A stretch of 64,000 nucleotides of DNA from assembly GCA_029257775.1 (NCBI GenBank), contig JARIAQ010000054.1:1-64000 (forward strand), in the 5' to 3' direction. Below are positions 1-5,802 of the stretch, in pieces (the first letter of the stretch is position 1; every line of letters starts with the position of its first letter). The stretch comes from Blautia sp. Its GTDB lineage: Bacteria; Bacillota; Clostridia; Lachnospirales; Lachnospiraceae. The notes under the pieces are model-generated. The model worked only from the letters and a program-made list of their open reading frames with translations. It had not been told where the DNA came from and ran no database searches. The position numbers and the translations under genes were made by a program.

Positions 1-81
1 GGCGACCCGATAGGATATGCAGACCTAAGTAGTAGTTACTGGCAACAGCACTTAATCGGTGCAGGACGAGTAAAACAATAG
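1..81 (+). CDS. C-terminal end of orf14-type NlpC/P60 conjugation hydrolase (partial)
   Basis: Only the last 26 codons are in the window, reading from base 1 to a TAG at 79-81. The peptide contains GDPIGYADLSSSYW followed by HLIGAGRVKQ, which resembles the tail of the Tn916 Orf14 cell-wall hydrolase that opens peptidoglycan for the mating channel. The orf13/TcpC gene follows 15 bp later, as in Tn916. The catalytic domain is outside the window, so activity cannot be judged. Confidence 0.7.
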   Translation, partial: GDPIGYADLSSSYWQQHLIGAGRVKQ

Positions 82-96
82 AAAGGACTTGAAAAT

Positions 97-999
97 ATGT
101 TTAAGAAGAATAAGAAACAGACAGAAAATGTCAAAGAAAAAAAGATGCGTACTGTCAAGGTAGGCACACATAAGAAAACCGTGATTGCGTTGTGGGTGGT
201 ACTTATCGCAAGCGTGAGCTTTGGGGTATATAAGAATTTTACCGCTATCGACCAGCACACGACCCATGAAAAAGAAATCATAGAGCTTCGCTTGCAGGAC
301 ACCAACGGGATAGAAAATTTCGTGAAGAACTTTGCGAAGTCTTATTACACATGGAATAACAGCAAAGAAGCGATTGAAGCAAGGACGCAGGCAATCAGCG
401 GTTATCTGACAAAGGAATTGCAGGACTTGAATATAGATACAATCAGAACCGATATACCGACCAGCTCCACAGTTACAGATGTGATTGTGTGGAGTATTGA
501 ACAGTCGGGAACGGACACTTTTTCTGCTACCTACGAAGTAGATCAGCAGATAAAAGAGGGAGAACAGACAAGCAATGTCAAGGCAACCTATACTGTAAAA
601 GTCCATGTGGACTCTGACGGGGATATGGTAATCGTTCAGAACCCTACCCTTGCACCAGCTATCGAAAAATCTGACTATGAGCCTAAGACACCAGAAGCAG
701 ACGCAAGCGTAGACGCTGATACCATAAATGACGCTACCGCATTTCTGGAAACATTCTTTAAGCTCTACCCGACAGCCATAGAAAAAGAACTTGATTATTA
801 TGTATCGGGAAATGTGCTTGAACCTATCGGCAGGGACTACCTTTATTCTGAATTGGTAAACCCAGTATTTACAAAGGACGGGGATAATGTGAAAGTAAAG
901 GTTGCTGTGAAATTCCTTGATAATCAGACAAAGGCAACACAGGTATCGCAATATGAGCTTGTGCTACATAAGGATAGTAACTGGAAAATCATTGCATAG
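97..999 (+). CDS. Conjugative transfer protein, TcpC/Tn916 Orf13 family
   Basis: The product has 300 residues, close to Tn916 Orf13. It has a short basic cytoplasmic N-terminus (about residues 1-27), one transmembrane helix (about 28-48, TVIALWVVLIASVSFGVY) and a long extracytoplasmic region that fits the two NTF2-like domains of TcpC. TcpC-family proteins are bitopic parts of Gram-positive conjugation channels, structurally related to VirB8. An AAAGGA ribosome site precedes the ATG. A hairpin terminator follows directly, so this is the last gene of the transfer operon here. Family membership rests on length, topology and position next to the orf14 tail. Confidence 0.85.
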   Translation: MFKKNKKQTENVKEKKMRTVKVGTHKKTVIALWVVLIASVSFGVYKNFTAIDQHTTHEKEIIELRLQDTNGIENFVKNFAKSYYTWNNSKEAIEARTQAISGYLTKELQDLNIDTIRTDIPTSSTVTDVIVWSIEQSGTDTFSATYEVDQQIKEGEQTSNVKATYTVKVHVDSDGDMVIVQNPTLAPAIEKSDYEPKTPEADASVDADTINDATAFLETFFKLYPTAIEKELDYYVSGNVLEPIGRDYLYSELVNPVFTKDGDNVKVKVAVKFLDNQTKATQVSQYELVLHKDSNWKIIA

Positions 1000-1002
1000 A
1001 AA

Positions 1003-1032
1003 AAACAGGGTGGTCTTAACACTACCCTGTTT
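1003..1032. terminator. Terminator after the transfer operon
   Basis: AAACAGGGT and ACCCTGTTT form a perfect 9-bp stem with a 12-base loop between them, flanked by A/T runs. It lies between the TcpC-type gene and the convergent XRE gene, overlapping the latter's stop codon, and could serve both strands. Confidence 0.7.
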
Positions 1033-1261
1033 ATAAATCTTGGAAAAATTCCTCAATTTTTGCGTGATAAATCTTTTTCAATGCCAGCAACACACTTATC
1101 CGTATGCTGTATTTTCCTAGTTCCATCTGTGATAACATTTCACGACTGACTGCCAGTCCCCGTACTTGAAGCCGTGCAGATACCTGTTCCTGTGAAAGCC
1201 CTGCCCGTTTCCGCAAGGTGTGTAAATTATCGCCTATGGAAATATCCTGTTTGAGTTTCAT
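1031..1261 (-). CDS. XRE-family helix-turn-helix regulator
   Basis: The product has 76 residues beginning MKLKQDISIG. Residues about 10-70 match a Cro/C1-type DNA-binding domain: LRKRAGLSQEQVSARLQVRG is the helix-turn-helix, followed by SREMLSQMELGKY and a final IEEFF. The chosen ATG has a GGAGAGG ribosome site; an upstream in-frame ATG at 1354 would add 31 unlikely residues and no such site. It is a probable repressor of the divergent gene starting near 1399 or of transfer genes. Tn916 also carries a reversed small regulator (orf9), but the sequence differs from what I recall of Orf9. Confidence 0.75.
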   Translation of the reverse strand: MKLKQDISIGDNLHTLRKRAGLSQEQVSARLQVRGLAVSREMLSQMELGKYSIRISVLLALKKIYHAKIEEFFQDL

Positions 1262-1398
1262 TGCCACGTCTTGCCCTCTCCGATTTGTTGTTGGAATGTA
1301 TTGATTACATATTGATTTTAAAGAAGAATTGCCGTAATATTGGAATATATACATTCCGAATAAAGAGAAAGGGACTTTGCAGGAAAAAGTATGGTAGA

Positions 1399-1836
1399 AT
1401 GGAATGTAAGATACTTGTTCCTGTGAAGCAAAACCAGAATGTGTCTAAAAAAATCGTTTCCTTTCAGCCAGACAGGAAAGCCCTACAGAACTATTATCGA
1501 CGGAATCTGGAAAAAGAAAAAAATCTATTTCTTGCCTTATGCTGTCCCAAAGACGCAGAAATCGTACTAGGAAAGCGTACTCCTAGCTTGGAAGAATTTG
1601 AACGTATTTCCTACCTTTTAGATATGCTGGGGCTTTCAGAGTATGGTATTTTTTTTCAGATGAAATATGGGAACTTACTGGACGAAATTGCAAAACAGGT
1701 ACAAACAGAAATAAAAACAGACAGCGTGAACATTGACAGAGAATGTGCAAAGTATGAAGCATGGCTGGAAACATTCCTTTCCAAACTTCCTACAAGCAGA
1801 GTTTGCCACTATATACGGCAGGTATTTGATGTATAG
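1399..1836 (+). CDS. Hypothetical ICE cargo protein, divergent from the XRE gene
   Basis: I do not recognise this protein. From the ATG at 1399 it has 145 residues. It contains a basic stretch (KALQNYYRRNLEKEKN), then a hydrophobic-acidic central part (TPSLEEFERISYLLDMLGLSEYG) that looks like a packed helical fold; no signal peptide or membrane segment is seen. The start is uncertain: the ATG lies inside a good extended -10 sequence (TGGTAGAAT) and lacks a ribosome site, so translation may begin at a GTG slightly downstream (for example 1423). The Spo0A-C-like gene follows after 16 bp and is probably co-transcribed. Confidence 0.55.
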   Translation: MECKILVPVKQNQNVSKKIVSFQPDRKALQNYYRRNLEKEKNLFLALCCPKDAEIVLGKRTPSLEEFERISYLLDMLGLSEYGIFFQMKYGNLLDEIAKQVQTEIKTDSVNIDRECAKYEAWLETFLSKLPTSRVCHYIRQVFDV

Positions 1837-1852
1837 AAAAGAGGTGTAAGAA

Positions 1853-2080
1853 ATGTTTGGAAATATCCAAAAACAATGTGTAAGAGATTCCTTAAAGATA
1901 CTTGCAAAGCAAAGAGGTATCTCTGTTAAGGAACTAAAAGCGGAAATTGAAGAAACCATAGAAGAAGCCTGTACCTCTGACGACCCAGAGCAACAGGCAA
2001 TCTATCAGAAACTGTTTGGTGAAAAGAAACCAACGCCAGAAGAATTTATCTATAAAATATCCAAACAAACAAAATCATAA
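1853..2080 (+). CDS. Spo0A C-terminal-like helix-turn-helix small protein
   Basis: The product has 75 residues. Residues 1-40 (MFGNIQKQCVRDSLKILAKQ and on) and the later KPTPEEFIYKIS resemble short Lachnospiraceae proteins assigned to the Spo0A C-terminal DNA-binding domain family. No receiver domain is present, so it cannot be phosphorylated like Spo0A. A GAGGTG ribosome site sits before the ATG. It is the second gene of a likely two-gene unit with the upstream hypothetical. It could bind DNA as a small regulator, but the family call is from memory of the motif and is moderate. Confidence 0.6.
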   Translation: MFGNIQKQCVRDSLKILAKQRGISVKELKAEIEETIEEACTSDDPEQQAIYQKLFGEKKPTPEEFIYKISKQTKS

Positions 2081-2095
2081 CATTTACTGTATAAC

Positions 2096-2136
2096 AAAAG
2101 TAACGTGCCTCCTGTTCCAAAAGACACGTTACTTTT
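2096..2136. terminator. Bidirectional terminator between convergent cargo genes
   Basis: AAAAGTAACGTG and CACGTTACTTTT form a perfect 12-bp stem with a 17-base loop, with T-rich sequence on both sides. It separates the rightward Spo0A-C-like gene from the leftward secreted-protein gene. Confidence 0.85.
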
Positions 2137-2142
2137 ATTTAT

Positions 2143-2679
2143 TTAGATGAACAAACCGAGTACTGACATAATCACATCTGCCCAGATTTCAGCAGTACTT
2201 TGCTTTAATCCCATTATTTCGGTAAAGAAACGAATAAGTGCTGCTTCTGCTCCGCCGTTAACTTTTTCTAGGAAGCCAATCAATGACCCCATGTGTTTTT
2301 CTAAAAAGTCGCCAACTACTTTACCCACTCCCGGAACCTTTCTAATAGCACTAATTATAGCTCCGCCTTTTTCTTTAAGGAGTTTAAGCAATACTTTCGC
2401 TGTAACACTTACAGCACCTCTTTCTTCTTTCTGAGAAGCCGCCACACCTACTGATTCTCTTACAATCTTTTCTATTCCGTCTTTCCCATACTGCTCTGCA
2501 AATTCTTTTGTAATTTTATCATATTCAGCCAACTCGCTTGCAGAAAGATTTAATGTTTTAACAATTTCTCTGACAGAAGTAGGCTCTGCGGCAAATACAG
2601 GAACGGTTGTTCCTAATGTAGTTGCTGTTATAGCCATAGCCAATCCACCAGCGATATACTTTTTATAATTTTTCTTCAT
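2143..2679 (-). CDS. Secreted amphipathic protein, bacteriocin-like, unknown family
   Basis: The product has 178 residues. It has a clear Sec signal peptide (MKKNYKKYIAGG, a hydrophobic core, then VPVFAAE with likely cleavage near residue 32). A polar helical pro-like region (about 33-85) follows, then a cationic-hydrophobic part: KVLLKLLKEKGGAIIS, IRKVPGVGKVVGDFLEKH, and a very hydrophobic end (EIWADVIMSVLGLFI). The ATG at 2679 is chosen because a GGAGGT site lies 8 bases upstream; the ATG at 2694 overlaps that site. The leader is long (start of transcript near 2854). It is read from a MerR-type promoter. A pore-forming peptide or envelope-active toxin is an inference from composition only; no double-glycine leader or known bacteriocin motif is seen. 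Confidence 0.7.
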   Translation of the reverse strand: MKKNYKKYIAGGLAMAITATTLGTTVPVFAAEPTSVREIVKTLNLSASELAEYDKITKEFAEQYGKDGIEKIVRESVGVAASQKEERGAVSVTAKVLLKLLKEKGGAIISAIRKVPGVGKVVGDFLEKHMGSLIGFLEKVNGGAEAALIRFFTEIMGLKQSTAEIWADVIMSVLGLFI

Positions 2680-2860
2680 TTGTACTACCTCCATAATAAT
2701 TTCTTGTGAAATACTTTGTACAGCTTTTTGTCAATTACTTTTTGTTACTCAAATTTTATGAAGTATTTTCATTTGTCGATTCATAACAAGAGTTTTTGAA
2801 CTTGAATCTCATTATGTATTCCCCCCTTCTTTTTTCTTTTCCATTTCCTTTGATAAGCAT

Positions 2861-2891
2861 ATTCTAAACTATACAGTAAATGTAAAGTCAA
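2861..2891 (-). promoter_or_regulatory. MerR-type promoter, leftward, 19-bp spacer
   Basis: On the minus strand: TTGACT (2886-2891), a 19-bp spacer TTACATTTACTGTATAGTT, then TAGAAT (2861-2866). A 19-bp spacer with an internal dyad (TACA-N5-TGTA when compared with its partner at 3789) is the classic layout of promoters activated by MerR proteins through DNA distortion. It faces the secreted-protein gene about 180 bp downstream. Confidence 0.8.
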
Positions 2892-2910
2892 TATAATTTT
2901 TTTAATATGC

Positions 2911-2939
2911 TTGATATTTATTTTAATTATAGATATAAT
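2911..2939 (+). promoter_or_regulatory. SigA-type promoter of the MerR gene
   Basis: TTGATA (2911-2916), 17-bp spacer, TATAAT (2934-2939). It lies 40 bp before the MerR start codon. It has a normal spacer, unlike the two MerR-type promoters, so the regulator is probably made constitutively at a low level. Confidence 0.7.
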
Positions 2940-2979
2940 ATTTTCATATACAGCTACTGTAATGTTTGAGGAGAAAATT

Positions 2980-3786
2980 ATGTACAGAAAAACAATGGAA
3001 CTAACAATATCAGAATTTGCAAAATTACATAATATTAATAAAAGAACACTTCATTATTATGATAGTATTGGATTATTTTCTCCTAATATAAAAGGGGAAA
3101 ATGGATATCGCTATTATAATTTGTCGCAAAGCATAGAATTTGAATATATACTTACTTTAAAAAATAGTGGTTTGAACATTAATGAAATTCAAGATTTTAT
3201 AAAAAATCCAACACCAGAAAAATTTATTCTTCTTTCTACTGAAAAAGAAATGCAAATTGATATGCAGATAAAAAAACTGAAAGCTCTAAAGAAAGCTCTA
3301 AAAGTAAAACGTCAACAACTTGAAATATGTAATACTTTTGAAACATCGAAAATAGAAATAATAGAATGTCAAGAAGAAAATTTATTTGTTTTGCCTTGGG
3401 ATTTTCTTAATGGTAGTCTTGAAGAAATATTTTCATATATGAGAGATTCATGGAATATCCATCAAATTCGTACAGGAATTGGCAGATATATTTCTAATGA
3501 TAAAATATTAAAAAATGATTTTGATAACTATGATGGAATATATACTCATGCAATTAAAAGTAATTCAAAGAAAAATATTATTTTAAAACCTGCTGGAAAA
3601 TATATCTGTTGCTATCATAAAGGAAGTTCTGAATATTCATCTCAAATATATAAAAAACTAATATCATATGCCAACGAACATAAATTAAAATTAGTAGGCT
3701 ATGGTTTTGAGTATGGTATGAATACATTTGCTATTTCAAAAGAAGAAGATTACATAAAACAAATTATGATTAAAGTTGAATATTAA
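2980..3786 (+). CDS. MerR-family activator with GyrI-like effector domain (BltR/BmrR type)
   Basis: The product has 268 residues. Residues about 7-75 form the MerR winged helix (ISEFAKLHNINKRTLHYYD, then NGYRYYN). A dimerisation coiled coil spans about 85-115 (KEMQIDMQIKKLKALKKALK). The C-terminal half (about 120-268) resembles the GyrI-like ligand domain of BmrR/BltR (KPAGKYICCYHKGSSEYSS, LVGYGFEYGMN). Such proteins activate genes when they bind hydrophobic compounds or peptides. The ATG at 2980 follows GAGGAG at good distance; the longer frame from 2911 would run through the promoter. Near-identical 19-bp-spacer promoters on both sides suggest that it controls both neighbours. Base composition is strongly AT-biased against the ICE backbone. 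Confidence 0.85.
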   Translation: MYRKTMELTISEFAKLHNINKRTLHYYDSIGLFSPNIKGENGYRYYNLSQSIEFEYILTLKNSGLNINEIQDFIKNPTPEKFILLSTEKEMQIDMQIKKLKALKKALKVKRQQLEICNTFETSKIEIIECQEENLFVLPWDFLNGSLEEIFSYMRDSWNIHQIRTGIGRYISNDKILKNDFDNYDGIYTHAIKSNSKKNIILKPAGKYICCYHKGSSEYSSQIYKKLISYANEHKLKLVGYGFEYGMNTFAISKEEDYIKQIMIKVEY

Positions 3787-3788
3787 TC

Positions 3789-3819
3789 TTGACCTTACAC
3801 TTACTGTATAGTTTATAAT
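3789..3819 (+). promoter_or_regulatory. MerR-type promoter, rightward, 19-bp spacer
   Basis: TTGACC (3789-3794), 19-bp spacer TTACACTTACTGTATAGTT (3795-3813), TATAAT (3814-3819). The spacer matches 18 of 19 bases of the leftward promoter at 2861-2891 in inverted orientation. It starts 2 bp after the MerR stop codon and drives the small membrane protein gene at 3852. Confidence 0.85.
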
Positions 3820-3851
3820 TTATATAAATTATATAAGGAGCGTGTTATTTA

Positions 3852-4238
3852 ATGCAAAAACTATTACTTTTGTTACTTATTATAGGTATAAAGATTTTAT
3901 CAACTAAAGGACTTTCTTTACTTATTGTTCTTATTTCTTTTTTCTTCAAGGGAAAATCCTTACACTTTAATACAGAACAATGGAACTTATTTTTTAAAGA
4001 TATTAAGGAGAAATTTATACTAAAGTCTTTTAAGATAATATACACAATCTCAACATTGTTGTCTTCAATTATTGCCTATATATTGTTTAGCATTACACAT
4101 TTTAAATATCCCTTAGTATTATCTATTGTATTATTATTATGTTCAATTACCTATACTTGGATTAGTTATAGAAATAAAACGAAAAGGAAACTTATTAGTG
4201 CCTGTGATGAAATTAAAAAAAGTGTTAAAAGTGAATAA
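3852..4238 (+). CDS. Small membrane protein in the MerR regulon
   Basis: The product has 128 residues and I recognise no family. It shows an N-terminal hydrophobic segment (LLLLLLIIGIKIL, LLIVLISFFF; about residues 3-32), a charged amphipathic middle (FKDIKEKFILKSF), then two further membrane segments (about 62-80 and 86-104), and a basic tail ending KKSVKSE. AAGGAG lies 11 bases before the ATG. It is read from a MerR-type promoter matched to that of the secreted protein. An immunity or export role for the secreted protein is possible but unproven. It is very AT-rich. Confidence 0.65.
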   Translation: MQKLLLLLLIIGIKILSTKGLSLLIVLISFFFKGKSLHFNTEQWNLFFKDIKEKFILKSFKIIYTISTLLSSIIAYILFSITHFKYPLVLSIVLLLCSITYTWISYRNKTKRKLISACDEIKKSVKSE

Positions 4239-4267
4239 AATACAAATGTTCATTAGGGGGATTCTTT

Positions 4268-4288
4268 ATGAAACAAAGCTTTAAGTAA
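4268..4288 (+). other. Possible six-codon leader ORF
   Basis: An AGGGGG site 8 bases upstream precedes ATG and the sense codons for MKQSFK, then TAA. It is followed by a terminator at 4343-4379. This could be a leader peptide of an attenuator or the remnant start of a lost cargo gene. Too short to support by coding signal. Confidence 0.2.
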
Positions 4289-4342
4289 GTTACTCATTAC
4301 TCAAATAATTATTAAAAATTCTTATATTTTAAAAAATTTTGG

Positions 4343-4379
4343 CTCGTACAAATGTTTATTTTTGTGCGAGTTTTTTTTT
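4343..4379 (+). terminator. Intrinsic terminator after the cargo region
   Basis: CTCGTACAAA pairs with TTTGTGCGAG (10 bp, one G-U) and is followed by nine T residues. It ends transcription from the MerR-controlled membrane-protein promoter, or acts as an attenuator before the sigma-factor gene. Confidence 0.85.
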
Positions 4380-4496
4380 GCATTTTTTTGGGAGCTTTTT
4401 CAAAAATACTGCAACAAATCACACCTTGCTGTCCTTATATGGTGTGGAAAGAGGGATAGATGCTTTTCATGTCACAAAGGAAAGGAGGTGGAATTG

Positions 4497-4928
4497 ATGA
4501 AACCGTCTGACTTTCAAAAAACAGTACAATGCCGTTTTGAAAGTTGTTTAAAAAAAGTTATCCGAAGTGTTATCAAAGATTACAGAAAGGAACTTAAACG
4601 GCGAAAAGAGAAAGAAATTCCATTTAGCGAACTACCTAATATTATGGTAAACAACTTTGCTATATGGGACGACTACGAAACAGATTATACTCTTTTTAAT
4701 GTATGTGGTACGGACATTCGTGTTCTTGATGACGAACTGGCAAACGCTTTAAAAAAACTTTCCCAAAAAAATCGTGAAAATTTACTTATGTATTATTTTC
4801 TTGAAATGAGTGATAGAGAAATAGGGGAACTGATGAATATTGACCGTTCAACATCATTTCGTATCAGAAAAAAATCGCTTGATGAAATTAGAGAGATTCT
4901 AAAGGAGGCGAAACAGTATGAAGAATAA
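4497..4928 (+). CDS. Sigma-70-like factor, Tn916 Orf7 type
   Basis: The product has 143 residues. The C-terminal part carries a sigma region 4 helix-turn-helix (LKKLSQKNRENLLMYYFLEM, then SDREIGELMNIDRSTSFRIR and KKSLDEIREIL). The N-terminal half is basic (KDYRKELKRRKEKEI). Members of this family sit in the regulatory block of Tn916-like elements next to orf8 and help to control transfer gene expression. The ATG at 4497 has a GGAGGTG ribosome site. The frame extends upstream to 4362 but crosses the terminator. It overlaps the next gene by 11 bp. Confidence 0.85.
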   Translation: MKPSDFQKTVQCRFESCLKKVIRSVIKDYRKELKRRKEKEIPFSELPNIMVNNFAIWDDYETDYTLFNVCGTDIRVLDDELANALKKLSQKNRENLLMYYFLEMSDREIGELMNIDRSTSFRIRKKSLDEIREILKEAKQYEE

Positions 4929-5157
4929 ACACCCATCTTACTATCTTATTTCTTCAGCAATAGACGGCAATGAGCCTGCTATCGAAAAAATATTGCTGTT
5001 TTATGACCCATACATATCAAAGTGCTGTTTACGTCCACTATATGATGAATATGGGAATGTCTACATTACTGTAGATATGGAATTAAAGGGACGTATTAGA
5101 GAAGCAATTTTAAAAATGATATGTGACTTTGAAATTCCTTTACACGAAATTGAATAA
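4918..5157 (+). CDS. Helix-turn-helix protein, Tn916 Orf8 type
   Basis: The product has 79 residues: SSAIDGNEPAIEKILLFYDP, YISKCCLRPLYDEYGNVY, and MELKGRIREAILKMI. This is the conjugative-transposon helix-turn-helix domain found as Orf8 beside the Orf7 sigma factor in Tn916. GGAGG precedes the ATG, and the reading frame starts inside the end of the sigma gene, indicating translational coupling. It is a probable regulator of element excision and transfer. Confidence 0.85.
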   Translation: MKNKHPSYYLISSAIDGNEPAIEKILLFYDPYISKCCLRPLYDEYGNVYITVDMELKGRIREAILKMICDFEIPLHEIE

Positions 5158-5600
5158 ATGATATAGCGGAGCATGATTTGCTGTCCTCTTTCCTGTTCCG
5201 CTTTTGAGATTTGCCGTCCTATGAAAGCCTGCTGAGTGCAACAGGTTTTCATAGGCTGACAAGCCGACCTGTTCTTTGAAAACTGAATAAAGCTGACAGA
5301 TACGTTTGTGAGATAGCGAGCCACGGGGACTGTACGCCACGACCTTTTCAAAAGAAAGCGAGCGACCCACGCAGTGATCCGAGAGCGACTGTTGGAAAAG
5401 TCGCTTTGCCACGACCTATCCTCACAGAATAATGATACGTCCCAAAGGTGGTTTTGCTCATAGGAATGAGATTGGTTGAAATACCAGCGGAGCTTTTCCA
5501 GAGCCGTCTGTCTGCTTCTGAAACATTGTGAAAATACGCATATTGGATAAGCCTATGTGCGTATGTTGAGAATAGATAGCTGATTAAGGGGGCTGATAAC
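5158..5600. other. 443-bp non-coding region with strong hairpins
   Basis: No convincing gene is seen. It is more GC-rich than the flanking cargo. A 14-bp hairpin (CCTATGAAAGCCTG with CAGGTTTTCATAGG, 5218-5255) encloses a 10-base loop. GCCACGACCT occurs twice in direct orientation (about 5336 and 5406). A second hairpin (ATACGCATA with TATGTGCGTAT) lies at about 5533-5568. The segment has no long T-tract, so the hairpins do not look like terminators. A regulatory RNA or protein-binding region for excision control are options; function not established. Confidence 0.5.
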
Positions 5601-5723
5601 TTGGCTAAAAAAGAACCTGCAGAATATATTGTAGAACGGGAATTTTTAGGTAAATTTTCCGTAGAGGAATTGCTTGTCCGTATCGTGAAATCTCATGTTA
5701 AAAAAGGACTATCAAGAGGGTAA
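5601..5723 (+). CDS. TnpW-like transposon-encoded small protein
   Basis: A 40-residue ORF starts with TTG after an AAGGGGG ribosome site: LAKKEPAEYIVEREFLGKFS, then VEELLVRIVKSHVKKGLSRG. The pattern (A/K-rich start, EYxVxREFLG, sVEEllxxIv) matches TnpW-type proteins often found just before large serine recombinases in Clostridial elements. Its role is unknown; a position 79 bp before the recombinase suggests a part in control of integration. The short length and TTG start make it easy to miss in automatic annotation. Confidence 0.6.
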   Translation: MAKKEPAEYIVEREFLGKFSVEELLVRIVKSHVKKGLSRG

Positions 5724-5747
5724 AACCCTTGAAAACAATGGAAAGAA

Positions 5748-5784
5748 GCCGTACTTTATGGTATAATATTATCATAGGTACGGC
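5748..5784 (+). promoter_or_regulatory. Recombinase promoter inside a palindrome
   Basis: GCCGTAC (5748-5754) and GTACGGC (5778-5784) form a perfect 7-bp inverted repeat around an extended -10 (TGGTATAAT, TATAAT at 5762-5767). No good -35 is present. This looks like an operator that would block the recombinase promoter when bound, 19 bp before the ATG. Confidence 0.5.
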
Positions 5785-5802
5785 AGTTGAATAGGTGGAA
5801 AA

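Noticed and set aside
52..951. 299-codon frame on the minus strand opposite the TcpC-type gene
   Set aside because: It is the antisense shadow of the transfer gene; Cys/Phe-rich translation, no ribosome site, no known family.
5061..5412. Two overlapping minus-strand frames of 90-96 codons in the ICE gap
   Set aside because: No ribosome site, composition unlike neighbours, and they run across hairpins; better explained as non-coding structure.
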